Below are positions 25,253-43,700 of a stretch of DNA of 64,000 bases, piece by piece; within the stretch, counting starts at the first letter, position 1, and each line of letters begins with the position of its first letter. The stretch lies in the NCBI GenBank assembly GCA_000708835.1, contig DF237208.1:56210-120209 (forward strand), given 5' to 3'. A program made the position numbers and the translations under genes. Origin of the DNA: Klebsormidium nitens (taxonomy: Eukaryota; Streptophyta; Klebsormidiophyceae; Klebsormidiales; Klebsormidiaceae). The notes beneath the pieces are model-generated. The model saw only the letters and a list, made by a program, of their open reading frames with translations, made no database searches and was not told the DNA's origin.

Positions 25253-28200
25253 ATGGCAATTGCCACAGATAACTACAGGGAAAGCATGTACTCGGCGCTC
25301 ACAGAGTACAGGCCTGGCAGCTTCTGCATAGGTGGTGTACTCAATGAACTCAAAGAGTTCATTGCTCCAGAATTGGTGGTGGAAGGGCTCGGTCCAGTCG
25401 AATTACCACTTGCCTCAGCTCAAGCAGAGACGCTAGCATCGTTATGTTCTTGGTGAGTGCCAGGAACTTAGGAAGCTCGCAAGAAAGTTGATTTGAGTTG
25501 AATTCCAGGGGACTTTTGCAAAGTTTGAAGGAAATCAATCTAGGCAGCTCGCTCGATCTTATTATTGCTCCATGATCATGCAAGTGCCATCAACGTACGA
25601 ATTCCCATTGCGACCTTCTGACATTTACTTGACCTGTGGAGTTTTCTATTGTGCGCAAGAACCTATCAGAAACAAATCCACAGATAATGCCTAGCCCCGG
25701 CCTATAAAGTTTTATGCCCTAACCAAAAGACAAATTCTGATCCAATGAAAGAGCATTGCAATGCTTAATGCCACACCAGACTATTTAGCAATCTGCAACA
25801 TTGAAGGGTTGCCAAGCACTTCCATACGGGATGAGCAGCTCAACAAGTTGCAGCGAGCATTTGGACTCACGGCCCACGGCCCAATGATTTAGTATAGATA
25901 CATGTTCCTGGCTGATGTGGCCCGGCTTTCTTTCTGCAGGCCATTACCTAATGCCATCAATGACAACATCACAGGCCCATGCTTACAATTGTCGCACGAC
26001 AAATTCAGACTGACAGACAATGGTTGGGACGAGTGCCTCCGATTTCTGGTGAACAACGAGGTAGTGCAAGGCTTTGGCATTCTGGACAACATCATTGTTG
26101 TGCCCCAGCTGGACAGACTGCTGTTGCTCCAACCTGGAGAGTCTGTACCGCCACACCGTGAAATTGACAAGGAGGTTTGGGGCATTCACCTGGGAACGCT
26201 GGTCATCAGTCTTCCATCCTCACACTCGGGAGGTAAGCAAGCAACCTGAGGATTATGATATTACAATTCTTGGGTGTTGAGGTCTTTGCCAGAACAATTA
26301 TGGTATGTGGGATGCATCCAAGTGGCCTTCTTAAATATATTGTGGATGCTGACGGTCATTTGCGCGAGTGGTAGGACTTACTGCTTACTTGTATGTTTGA
26401 GAAGAAGTCCAGGCGCAGTGCACTGGAAAGTGGCATGATCGGTGGGCCATTTTCAAGCCAAATGGGAGCACCTAAATGCATCTATGAGTATCAAGATTGA
26501 AAGTAAGTACACTGACAGCAGCAATCATCCATGCAGGAGAGCTGCTTGCGCGCCATGCCGGTCAGCAGAAGAGGTTTCCGTTTGTCCAAGAGGCCCCGTC
26601 ACGGGTCCACTATGCAGCTCATTATGCGGATTGCGAGCAAGAGTTCCTGCCGGTCCAGAAGGGCTATCAATTGGTCCTCCTGTACAATATCTCCTACCAG
26701 GTAATCTTGATTCCGATGTCTGTCTTTCCAAGCTGGCAGGGATTACAAAGTCGTTCGACCGTTCCATCTCCATCAGAAGATTGTGACTGAGCAAGGGAAT
26801 CATACAAAAACTCGTTAAGGGGAAGGCTGTGATAAGGAAGCAAAACCAGACCAGCAAGATATGGGGCGACTTTATTCAGTCATTGGGCCACAAGGGTCGC
26901 CGATTGAGCCTTGAGTTGCCTGAAGGCCAGACTTGTTTCGCTTTCTTAAAAACCTTTCTACACGTTACGACCCGCTGTCCGAAGATAGTCCGGTCAGTAC
27001 GTCGTCCTATCAAACTCGCTCTTTCTGCATCTTCGCAGGGTGTCCGGGAGACACTCAAGCCTCCAGACAACTCCATGTCAGTCGCAAAGATCAGAGAAGC
27101 AATCATGGCCTGGAGCCTGGATGCCAACGGTCCTCAAAAGATGGTGGTGCCATTAGAGGGGTGTTTCATCATGGGGAACCAGCTCACGTTCGATACGATC
27201 CGTGGCTCCGATCGGGCCATGGTGGAAGCTCTCATGCAGTCTGCCCAGGTGAGGGTCCTTGAAGAGGGCTTTGCAAAGTTGACATGCGCCTACACTAAGT
27301 GGACCATCTGATTTACCAACTTCTAACCCCTGCGAAGATGTACGAAGCCATGAAGCAGCTCGGCACATGAAATTTGTGTTTTGCACAAGAATCATACAAG
27401 AGCTCACTCTTTGTAGGCCCGCCATGGTCCTCAAACTACTGCTCGCCAAAAACTGTCTTCGAAGTTGCGAAAGTGCATGGTGATCATCTCCACTAAATTC
27501 ACCTTAAGGGCAGTCATCAAGTTCACAGAGTCCGCTTTGTGTCAAAGATACAAACAACAGACACAGTGAAACGGCTCTCCGCAGACTTCGGAGGGCCCTC
27601 TATTCCATGCATATCTCGCCACGCTAGCTCAGCGCGAGATTGCTCTCATCGACGAGGAAGACGATGACGTCATACTGGAACGCTCCGGGATGCTCAAGGA
27701 CCTGCTGGCACCGAAGGGTCAGACCGCGCCCTGCCGGAACATGAGCTTCAGAGAAGATGGTAAACCATTTCAACGCTTTTGCATATCTACAAATAAGTAT
27801 GGATTCCGAGCTTCTTAACGGAAGGCCTTCCTGCCTGAGTTGAGTTATGATCAGGTTGAAGAAACCTGCTGTGCTTTGGAGAAGTGTTGCTTGCTAAAAG
27901 TCTTTGGCGAGGGACTCTAATCGTCAACTCATTTGCGGGATGATCCTAACCGGTGCTCGGACTTGTCTCACCTTTCAAGGTCAAAGTTTTCCTTATGGTT
28001 CAGGTCCTTCGAAAGCGGTTTACCAGATAAGATTCTAACACGTGGCCATCCATGCGGTCCGCTTTGCTTCCCATTCGCTGGTGCACAATTCTTTTCTGAT
28101 ACCCTACACTCTAATGAAGCAGTGTTGACCTGCAGAAATTCTGTTGGAGATGCTTGACGATCCAGAGTTCTTCGACGAAAGAATACTTGTGGAGGCGACC

Positions 28201-29604
28201 GAGGACCAAGGCGAGACGGTCGAGCGCTGGGGTTCGAAAGCCGCGATTGTCGTGTGGCCGCTCACAAAGCGATGGGACATAGCCCTCGCTGAAAACGCGG
28301 ATAAAGCACTGCAGGGGAGCATTCTCTTTCTACTATTCTTAGCCAAAAAGCAGAGCTGCGGAATGGGCAACAAAGACCGCGTCCCGCATGTGTCTGTTCG
28401 AGCTTCTTGTACAGAGAGTTGCGTCACAACGAACCGCGTCACAACAACCAATACGTCACGCGTAATGGGTCCGCACATTGTTTGCAAACCTGCGAGACAT
28501 TCCTGTAAGCGGAAATCGGAGCTAATCAGCCTTGAAAATGAATTGGGAATTGAAGCGTGCGCATCAGATCCTTTGCTCAAACCGGAGGCCAAGAATCCTT
28601 TCAGCCACTATCTCATTTATTCTCCACAAGTCCTTTGAGTCTTCCTATCGCGCCCGCTCTTTTCTGTCTCGCGACCGGATCCTTAAGAACCTCATGACGG
28701 CGAGGACAATGGGCCATTATTCCCAATCTGCGCTCAACAGATATGTCGAGATATCAATGTGTCAAAGAGCTGCACAGACCTCTAATCTGTCAAAGTCTGC
28801 CTCGCAGGACGCGGCTACGCTCATGGAGACCGTCCAAGGCGTCCGCGATGCTCTCGAGGCTGCTTGCACATCTGATTGCCACCTGTCATCAGGACAAGCG
28901 ACGACAGTGCTCAACGCCGTGACGGAGCACGGCCGTCTGACGGACATGGAAGAGCTTCGGTGCGCCTTGAAAGCGGTTCAGCAGGCAGACTTTCAACGGC
29001 TATCTTCGGCACAACTCTCACGAATGGCCAAGATTGTGGAGGAAGATGCGAAGTCGCTGCGCCTTATGGAGGTGAGACGTTGCTAATATGGAGTCCGTGT
29101 AGGCTTCTGCGATCTCTATTCAACAACTTTGCATCGGAGTGGCGGAAGAAGGAAGCGTGGAAGTCTAGGTTTGTGTACGATATCCCAGGCGTTGCTTGCT
29201 CTGGTTGCTGCCGGTACGGCTTCTCAGTGAGCTTGCCACCTCCTTTCGGTGCTCTTTGTTGGACACAGGAAGAAACACAGAACGTGACTCTGGCCTTTCA
29301 AATGCTGAAGTCAATCAGTGCGTGATCGAATCGATCATATCGATCATGTGGAATGACAATATGTCACACAAGATGCGCCAAGGTTGTCAAAGTTCTGACG
29401 TTTATCAGCTTTCTCTTGCAGGAAAGGCCTGGCAACCCGGATATTGTCCCAGTGTGCACATTCTGCAAGAGCACCGCCGAGAAGAAGCAAGTAGAGAAGT
29501 TGCGAAGGTGTGGGGGCTGTCTGATACCGTTCTATTGCGGAGTCAAATGCCAAAAAGCGCACCGCAAGTTGCATAAGCCGTACTGCAAAGCAGTTGCCGG
29601 GTAA
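25253..29604 (+). CDS. 2OG-Fe(II) oxygenase-like protein with C-terminal MYND zinc finger
   Basis: Exons: 25253-25452, 25940-26232, 26537-26700, 27039-27248, 27585-27759, 28136 to an unresolved donor between about 28314 and 28461, 28808-29071, 29422-29604. A small exon near 25800-25890 is probably also needed. The core matches the prolyl-hydroxylase-like family with GTLVISLPSSHSGGELLARH then HYADCEQEFLPVQKGYQLVL, followed by VVPLEG and FHAYLATLA. The last exon is a MYND finger of about 60 residues (CTFCKS, CGGC, FYCGVKCQKAHRKLHKPYC), a protein-interaction module. The iron and 2OG ligand positions look altered: HRE instead of HxD, CEQE where CEHE is usual, and GYQ where GYR is usual. The protein may therefore be catalytically inactive. 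An 88-residue helical stretch (28808-29071) links the two domains. Substrate unknown; the domain call is good. Confidence 0.8.
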
Positions 29605-30376
29605 ACAAACTATACCAACTAAGAAGGTGGCTACTTCATTGCAAAAAAGGGAATCTTGAACATCATGCGTGGCAGCAAACGATAACCGACAGGATATACT
29701 TCTCGTCCGTTCTGCTACACCTCTGGTGCATGACTGCATGGTTATTAGGAGGGATTGAGCTCGTCCACTACTGGCTATTGGAACAGGTTTGCGGTACAAC
29801 TTGCGGAGACGGCGGACGCGTCATCAGTGCTCTATTCAGATCGACATGAGCTCAAATAAAGCTTCTTCGGCAAGATCTACATGCTCAAATGTAGCTAGCT
29901 TCTTCGGCAGATCTCTTACCGTCTTTCATTGCACTACAAGTTGATACAGCTCTTCAGATGCATATGATGATCGAGGTTTGAGGAGCTTTTGCATAAGCTG
30001 CGTCGGAGCTTGCAGGAAGCTCTTCTGAAAGCTAACCGCTCGATGCGCTCATGATTAGGGTGGTGGCTCCAATACATTAACAGAGGGCTCGCGCAACCAA
30101 TCGCGGACGCGTCTCGCGCTGGTGGCATACATGACGGCCTCGTGGAGGTCTCTTTCGCTCAAAGGTCCATCGAACGGTCGAGAACGCTCGCTAGAAACCA
30201 CTCATGTGCCCGGCCTAATTTAACGAGCTGCTTGCAGCCCTCGACTTGCATTATGATTCTGAACAGACTCATCAATAGCATGCAGATCAGTTGAGCTGGC
30301 CGAATCAGGATCTTCTGTGCAACCAACACCTGAAAAAAGCTAGCTAAACGCTGGGGCGCACTTTTCCATCAGCAAA
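29605..30376. promoter_or_regulatory. Intergenic region upstream of HRD3
   Basis: This 770-bp spacer lies between two genes in the same orientation. It should contain the 3' UTR of the oxygenase-like gene and the HRD3 promoter. Short direct repeats of AGCTTCTTCGGCAAGATCT-like sequence occur near 29860-29912. No gene was recognised. Confidence 0.45.
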
Positions 30377-36733
<6,357 letters not shown>

Positions 36734-37662
36734 TCTGCTCACTAAAATGTATTCTTACAAAGAAAGGAGTTTCTCGCTACCAGCCCGGTTTGGAAAATGC
36801 TGAACAGGTAGACGACAGGAATGATCCCATGGGCCCATGACGCAGGCCCTGGCGTTTGCCTGTTTACAAAGCAGGCAGATACGATTTCGTTGTTCATAAA
36901 CTGATTGGCCCAGGTCCAGTGTGGCATGCGCATTGCGTGACCAATGTGAATGCAGATGTCAAAAGCAATCCTATAAGCATGTATGATATCAGCAATAATT
37001 ACAATTTCGCTGTATGAAGAATCTCTCGGTAAATCAGAGTTGATAAATCCAAGTGCCTCACTGGCACCCTGAAATTGCATATGTTATGGTGCAGTTTCTC
37101 GGTCAGTGCACATGCTTCACAGTATACCTCCTTAAGTACCGGCGCATCACTATGTCGGTTCTGATATATCCTGGCAGCTTAGCGCGAGCCATGGCATCCA
37201 TGTAATGTGCAGTGCCATAAGTATACGAGATGGCCGTTGAGGTGGTCATGTGCTACACAATGTAAGGATCAAATTTTGTCCACAGCTGCATGGCGCCACG
37301 CATTCCCAGGCCGCGGCCGCGCTTAATGGCATATATATCGCTCGGTCATATGTTCTCAGTTAGCCCATGGTGACTTCAGTGAAGCGATCAGTCAGTACAT
37401 GCATGGGACGACATGCGTGTTCAGCGATCAAGGGAATCTACAAGCCTCCAATTTTCCAATCATAGCTGGAACTACCTTCTATAAATGCCGCATCTGCATG
37501 CCTGCAAGCTCAAGCCCGGGTTAGACCACTTTTCAACCCTTATGTACACAAGCGAATGATGACGCTGGTCGTCAATTTGAAGCATACAAATTGCAAGGGG
37601 GCCTAACTTGGAAGCATCCAATCCTGATATGTACATGACATGCATTCCTTGAATGTTGGAAG
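36734..37662. other. Convergent intergenic region, HRD3 and BolA 3' ends
   Basis: About 930 bp lie between two convergent stop codons. I see no recognised gene; a 112-codon minus-strand frame at 36742-37080 has no protein-like composition I can support. The 18-bp string TTAGCGCGAGCCATGGCA found near 10806 is repeated here near 37179. Confidence 0.5.
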
Positions 37663-38612
37663 CTACTCCTTTGGCGCCAGTGTCCTCAAGGTGAATCCAT
37701 GCCACTTCTCAACGTCCCCTGCTAAAGCGCTGTTGACCATTCTATGTTGTTGCAGAGTGTTCTTTCCTTGGAATGCATTCGACTCTACGACGATCTCGTA
37801 CATCGTTCCGCACCCACCTGCAAGGCATCCTGCTTCATTGAAAAGTGCGGAGATGAAAGCGATGGGAGAGCGATCGGCAAGAAAGAATCATTTCAGTCTG
37901 AATCTATCTTGCAGCAGTGCCTGGCTTGTTGGTGGTGCCTTGAACCTGGCTACATACGGCTGGAACGTAAGGACTTTGAGAGTGATAACCTGCAGTGATC
38001 AAACTGTACCACCGCATCTAGCAAAATGAGCGGGGTTGCGAGCATAAGCCTTGAGACATCTGGCAACTGTAACGTTAAACGCGTGCTCCGGAAGTGTCAA
38101 AGGATCACAGATCAAAGTTTGAACCACGAGACATCCAGCGCATGTTCAACTTGATTAGATCCTGATGAAAGTCACACAAAGTGGTGAGCATATCTTTGAG
38201 CACCAACACCAGACGGAACTTTACGCATCAAGCTGCGTTGAGCTTCCTGCAAATCACCTGAGGTGTCGGTGACTTTCACCCTTGTTGCGTCAAGCGCCGA
38301 CCTCAGCTTCTCCTCTAGTGCCGCCTCCACTTGTTGCACAGATCCACTCCCTTCCGACGCGCTCGCTGCAAAGCCCCTACAGCCAGCGAGCTTGTTTGGA
38401 AAGCTGGTGGCAGATGATGACTGACTTGTCCACCTCGTGGGTCCGCCGGCAGCTTGCTCTTCATGCGAGGCATACGACAACGCAGTCCTATGTCCATACA
38501 GAGACTGTGGAGCTGGATTTGAGAATTGCAGGGAAGAAAGGTGCCTGATAGCTCTACAACAAGGGTGCGACGCTCGACGCAGGCACTGGGCCGGTTGGCT
38601 GAAGAACTGCAT
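37663..38612 (-). CDS. BolA-family protein, mitochondrial BolA3-like
   Basis: BolA proteins work with monothiol glutaredoxins or NFU in iron-sulfur cluster trafficking; the BolA3 type helps deliver [4Fe-4S] clusters to mitochondrial enzymes. Two exons, 38258-38612 and 37663-37817, join in frame (G then GT) to give 169 residues. The first 70 or so residues are Arg/Ser/Ala-rich with few acids, as in a mitochondrial or dual-targeted presequence. The BolA domain starts near residue 91 (VEAALEEKLRSALDATRVKV) and continues DTSGGCGTMYEIVVES, then QQHRMVNSALAGDV, ending LAPKE. The GGCG cysteine and the QQH histidine are the expected cluster-ligand positions of BolA3-type proteins. Plant BolA4 is an alternative name. 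Divergent from the aquaporin. Confidence 0.92.
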
Positions 38613-39484
38613 CCCTCCGGTTCAACCCAGCTTGCTTCCCAATGTTTGATTTGGAACTAATCTAATCTCTGAGCCACCACCTCACACCAAGCTCCAGGCA
38701 GCCAGACAGGGGATTCAAAGTAAGGTTTGGATGCACACCGCGCAATGCTGGAAACTTGGATACTTTTGTGAGTGAGTGAGAGAGAAGAGGTTTGCGCTTG
38801 TACTAGGTAGTCTACCTACGACGCAATGCAGCTAGAGCCAACTGAAGCTTGCATCAATCCGGCTATCGCACGGCTCTCAGTTGATCCATTCGGAATCTGA
38901 TACACTGTCGGTGTTCATGCACCGTCCGATGACAAGTCTTTCAACCGGACAGTGTTCAACAAACGTGCAGGCCACAGCACAGCCGCGCCGCCCGCGATCG
39001 CGATCAAATTGCGCGCCTTCCGAAAAGTTGGCGGCCCGATATCAGATCCGCTTCTAACGTGCTCCATCTATTCTTTGTTTCGTCCTGATCATGCATTGCT
39101 ACGATAATAGCTTCCCAACGCACCAGTCTGCAACGCGCGTGTGGACCGATGATGTTCGAGGGGTCGTTGCATGTTGTCCAGCAGGCCTTCGTGCGAATCA
39201 GATTCGCAAATGCAGGGATACGTGAAAGACTTCCGACAAATGAAGCAATAACAGACGAGGAAGACGCATTGCGAGATTGCGTGATTGATCCGAAGACGGA
39301 TTCGTCCAATTTTCCGTCCAGGTCTTCCCAATCCGGACGAGGCGCCGCGCGATTGCTGCAAAGATCTCCCAGTTGCGTGTCATTCATGCGAGAAAGTCCT
39401 ACACAGTGCAGCCAGTCAGATAAAGTCAATGCGATGCCATTCGCATGCAACAACAAGCTCGGCATCGTCTCTGGCGGATGTAGG

Positions 39485-39966
39485 TGTTAGAAGTATTTGC
39501 GCACTGCCACTCGGGCCACACTGGCGCCAGTGTGGCCCGAGTNNNNNNNNNNNNNNNNNNNNNNNNNNNNNNNNNNNNNNNNNNNNNNNNNNNNNNNNNN
39601 NNNNNNNNNNNNNNNNNNNNNNNNNNNNNNNNNNNNNNNNNNNNNNNNNNNNNNNNNNNNNNNNNNNNNNNNNNNNNNNNNNNNNNNNNNNNNNNNNNNN
39701 NNNNNNNNNNNNNNNNNNNNNNNNNNNNNNNNNNNNNNNNNNNNNNNNNNNNNNNNNNNNNNNNNNNNNNNNNNNNNNNNNNNNNNNNNNNNNNNNNNNN
39801 NNNNNNNNNNNNNNNNNNNNNNNNNNNNNNNNNNNNNNNNNNNNNNNNNNNNNNNNNNNNNNNNNNNNNNNNNNNNNNNNNNNNNNNNNNNNNNNNNNNN
39901 NNNNNNNNNNNNNNNNNNNACTGGCGCCAGTGTGGCCCGAGTGGCAGTGCGCAAATACTTCTAACA
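39485..39966. repeat. Long perfect palindrome interrupted by an N gap
   Basis: The sequence left of the gap ends in ACTGGCGCCAGTGTGGCC plus CGAGT, and the sequence right of the gap begins with the same 23 bases. The left flank from 39485 and the right flank to 39966 are reverse complements, with 41-bp arms centred on GGCGCC. If the contigs simply overlap, the true sequence is an 82-bp perfect palindrome. Confidence 0.85.
39543..39919. other. Assembly gap (377 N), possibly artefactual
   Basis: This is a scaffold gap. Both flanks share 23 identical bases at their inner ends, so the contigs may overlap and the gap length may be an estimate rather than real sequence. Confidence 0.95.
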
Positions 39967-40797
39967 GTAGGATCTTTTCAGGGTTGAGCACCGTCCCAAT
40001 TGACTGTCTTAAAATGTGTGCCCAGCATTTTCTGGGGAGCCACTAAGGACACCCAGCGCCTTCGCCAGCTTACCTCAGCATGTGTCAGCATATGCGTGTC
40101 CGCGTGCGTCAGCATATGCATGCGTCCATCAGTTCGGACATTACAAGGGACAAAATTGTCCAGCGTCTCTACTGAACGTAAGCCAAACTTGAGTCAGCAC
40201 GAAGCTCGTTGTTCTGCGCGTTTCCAGCTAGCGTCAGGAAGTAGCACTTCACTGCACAGAGGGTCTGACAAACCGAGACGGACGTAGGAGCGATGTGTGT
40301 GCAGAGGCGCTTAGACTGTTGTAGCAACGATTGCAGGGCGCGAGTTTGTCGCCACTTCGTGCTCTTATTGCTCTGAAAGACGAGCAAAGTTAGATCTGTA
40401 CTGGCTCCTTTTTTGCCCTTTTTCCAATCACTTTCTCTCAGCAGCCTCCTGAGGATCCTTCTCGATTAGCCCGCTTTGTTCCTCCCCATGAGTCGCTAGG
40501 TTTCGCGTTGACCGAGAATGTAAGCTTTCACTCCGTGGTCCTCAAAGCGATTAAAAAGACCTCTCCGTTAGACGGCTCAAAGAAGCACGAACATGATTTC
40601 GCATTGCAATTAGCGGGATAGCATTCGAAGGTGACTAGATTGGAGTTGGAGGATGCGAGAAGGGCCAAGGATCGTCTGTCAATGCAGAACCCTATTCTCA
40701 CCGAACTTTTTCCGCGGCCAATGCACCTAGAGCTGTTCAAATAGTCGCCCACAATCCCAAAAGATAAGATACTGTTAGGGGTGGCCTTCTCCCGAGC

Positions 40798-43700
40798 ATG
40801 GCGACTCATGAAGGCCCCCACTTCTTCGGGGCCACGTCAGCCTCACGTCAGGCGTCTGCCTCCAGCACAGACCCGTGCGCGCGCGATCCGGAGATCGGGA
40901 AAGCCCCCGAAATTGCGCAGGCGGAGCAGGGTTCGAAGGTGGGTGACGTCATCCTTGACAGGAGAAAACTGCTTTGTTGGGAGAAGGGTGGCGGGTACAC
41001 ATGCTTGGCTTGTTTGTCAAGCTCTCAGTAAGGCATGGTGAGCTGTAAGGAATAATGCTGCGCCACGGATAGTTTCCGAGAGCGTAAGGAGCATGTGATG
41101 TTTCAAGGTCTTTAGGTTCCGAATTGCTTCGAAGTAGCAGTAGGCGGCCGGCTCCCTTTGGGCATACGAGCATGCTCAACTCAGCTTTTGGCAAGGACCC
41201 AAGGACCCAAGAACCCAAACCCTCTAAAACAGACTTTTCGCTTCCCTTAGACCCTTGCCCCAAGCACTCGCTGCAACTGGCGGACCGACCTTCCGTGCCC
41301 GCTATGTAGGCCCGAGGAGGAAACACTAAAACCATAAAACCCAAAACCCTGCTAAGCCAGCTTTTCATTCCGCCCAGTACCCATTCCGGACCAGTTGCTT
41401 GAACTGGCCGACTCGCCTCCCCGCAGCATTGTGATTACTTTGTTCGATTGCTTCCCAAACAAATACATAGCTCCGTATCTGGATAGCTCCGTATCCGGAA
41501 AAAACAAGCAAGACCGTCACTCTTCTTTCAGTCCGGCCCCCCCGACCAGTCGCTTCAACTCGTCGATCCACCTCTCCGGAGCGTTGTGAGTACTCTGTTG
41601 ATAGAGTCTGTCTCCCAGTTGTCTCCCTGACAGATGGTTAGCTCCGTATCTGGAAATGACTGATCACTCATTTTCCAGAGAACTAATCACTCTTCTTCCA
41701 GAAAGGCCCTCCGGCCACTCGGTTCACCTGGCGCACCGACCTGCCGCAGACACTGTGGCGGCCCGCGGACATCCAAAACACGAGAACCCTCGAAATTCAA
41801 AATAGTAAAATCTTGCTCATTCCTTTTTCCGTTACCCAGACCCATCCACCGGCCACTCGTTTCAACTGGCGGACCGACCTCCCGCGCACCCTTGGACGCC
41901 CGAAGAGGAAATCCTAAGCTTTGCAAACGTAAACCTCTGCTCAACCAATCTTTCGTTCCGTTAGACGCGCCATCCGGCCACTCGCTTCAACTGGCGCACC
42001 GACTTCCCGCACACGCTGTGGCGGCCCGAGGAAATCCGCTCGGAGGAGTTCTACCGGGACATCTTCGTGGAGTATCTGGGGACCCTGCTGTTTATCTTTT
42101 TCGCGCTCGGGGCGGTGGTCTTCACCGACTTCAAGTTCTCGGGCGCCGTCGGGAAGCTAGGCATCTCGTTCGCATTTGGGCTGTCGTAAGAGTCCCTTCG
42201 TGAAAGCGAGACTTTTGTTTTTGCACTTCGCCCAGCTTCTTCGCACTGTTTTTGTCTTACGAGGGAGCTGCGAGCCATAAAATAAATCTGTTCAAGATCG
42301 GAATTGAGGCGCCCTGAGACCTGTTTCAACTTCTACTGGAAGCTGGGCATCTCGTTCGCATTTGGGCTGACGTAAGAGGGTGTTTCTTGAATTCTGTTTC
42401 TTTTGCAAGTTGTTTCTTTGCGCTGCTACTGTATACAAGGGGAACGCAAGCAACAAGTTGAGATGCAATCATCGGGTGCCGTCGGGAAGCTCGGCATCTC
42501 GTTTGCGTTTGGGCTGACGTAAGACGATGTTTCCTGGGAAAAAGACTTTTTTTTTCCCTTTTGCACGTCGTCTCTTTGCACTGTTCCTGCCTTTCCAGGA
42601 ATACAAGCAACAATAAAAGGATGTAAGGTTGATTGGGCGCAGTCGAGAAGCTGGGCATCTCGTTTGCATTTGGGCTGACGTAAGACTTTCTTCGTGAAAG
42701 CGAGACTACTACTTCGCACGTTGCTTCTTTGACGTTCCTATCCTACGAGGAACACGCAAGCGTACTGTGAAATAGTATTCGTTCAAAGTTCGCGCGTCCT
42801 GAACGGGCGCGTTGGGACAGCTGGGGAATGCGTTCGCGTTCGGATATTACTTAAGAGGACGTCCCCTGAGAAGGAGCTTTTGTTTCTCTTGCGCATTGTT
42901 GCTGCGTCGTCCTTCTTCTTCAGTGAGAGAAAAACAAGCAGCGTAGTTCATGCGCCTTCAGAGCTGTTTCGGATGCAATCTCGGGCACCTAAGGGTTAGC
43001 GCTGTAGAGGTTTGGTGGAGAAACTTCAACAGTTCTAGGCATCAAGATCTTTAAAGCTCCATGTCTGATGGAATGAGAAACCCTCTAAAGTTGAATTCAG
43101 TTCGCATTTGGTTAGACACAGACCTTCGTATATCCACAAATGCAGATTACGTGATGCAAACGTTTCGGCAAAAAACCGAAACTTCTACATCTAATTCGAG
43201 CCAAGATCTAGCATAGTTAATCTTGTTGCCACGTTCTGGTCCAAAACGGCCAGGTTCTTTAGCCTGTGACGTTGGAAGATATCCGAATGTCCCCTCACGT
43301 TGTACTAACTGCGATCCACGCTCCCTGTTTTTCCATTTGTGTCCTGGAAAAGAAAGGCAGATCAGATGTCAAGCTCTGACGCGTTCGAGTCCTTGTATCC
43401 GGAGGCCCAAAGCCGTTGAAATCGCGGGGCCTGTTTCTGATCCGTCAACTCCGCAGCAGCTTAGCGGTTGAAGTTCGAGCGCTTTCATTTCCGACGAGCA
43501 CGGCAAATGGGTGATATGCGTCTCTGACTCGGAGCGAAAGCTGGAACATGGAAACGTCGGAATTCTAAAATCCTCAAAACCCTAGAAAACCAGGATCCGA
43601 AATCTCTGAACCCTTGAAACCCTGCAGGATCTTTGCGATCGTATACTCGAGCGCGGGGATCTCGGGCGGGCACATCAACCCGGCCGTCACGTTCGCCGGC

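Larger units (their letters stand above)
38613..40797. promoter_or_regulatory. Divergent intergenic region between BolA and aquaporin genes
   Basis: This 2.2-kb stretch contains a 377-bp N run within a palindrome. Short CATATGC-type repeats occur around 40078-40135. A 153-codon minus-strand frame at 39004-39465 is open but resembles nothing I know and lacks an ATG at its listed start, so I do not call it. Promoters for both genes are expected here. Confidence 0.4.

Noticed and set aside
28314-28638. Continuation of the oxygenase-gene reading frame to 28638
   Set aside because: The protein stops resembling the family after about 28314 and the next clear exon (28808) needs a splice. The donor could not be fixed between several weak sites.
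36742-37080. A 112-codon minus-strand open frame
   Set aside because: It lies between convergent gene ends, has no family resemblance and no splice or start context worth calling.
39004-39465. A 153-codon minus-strand open frame
   Set aside because: Its start is not ATG, it shows no known motif, and it lies in the probable promoter region between divergent genes.
39285-40046. Open frames spanning the second N gap
   Set aside because: They are masking artefacts. Similar peptides on both strands come from the palindrome.
41245-42870. Regularly spaced similar units resembling a CRISPR-like array
   Set aside because: The units are degenerate copies of exon edges with unequal spacing in a eukaryotic intron; there are no exact short repeats with unique spacers.
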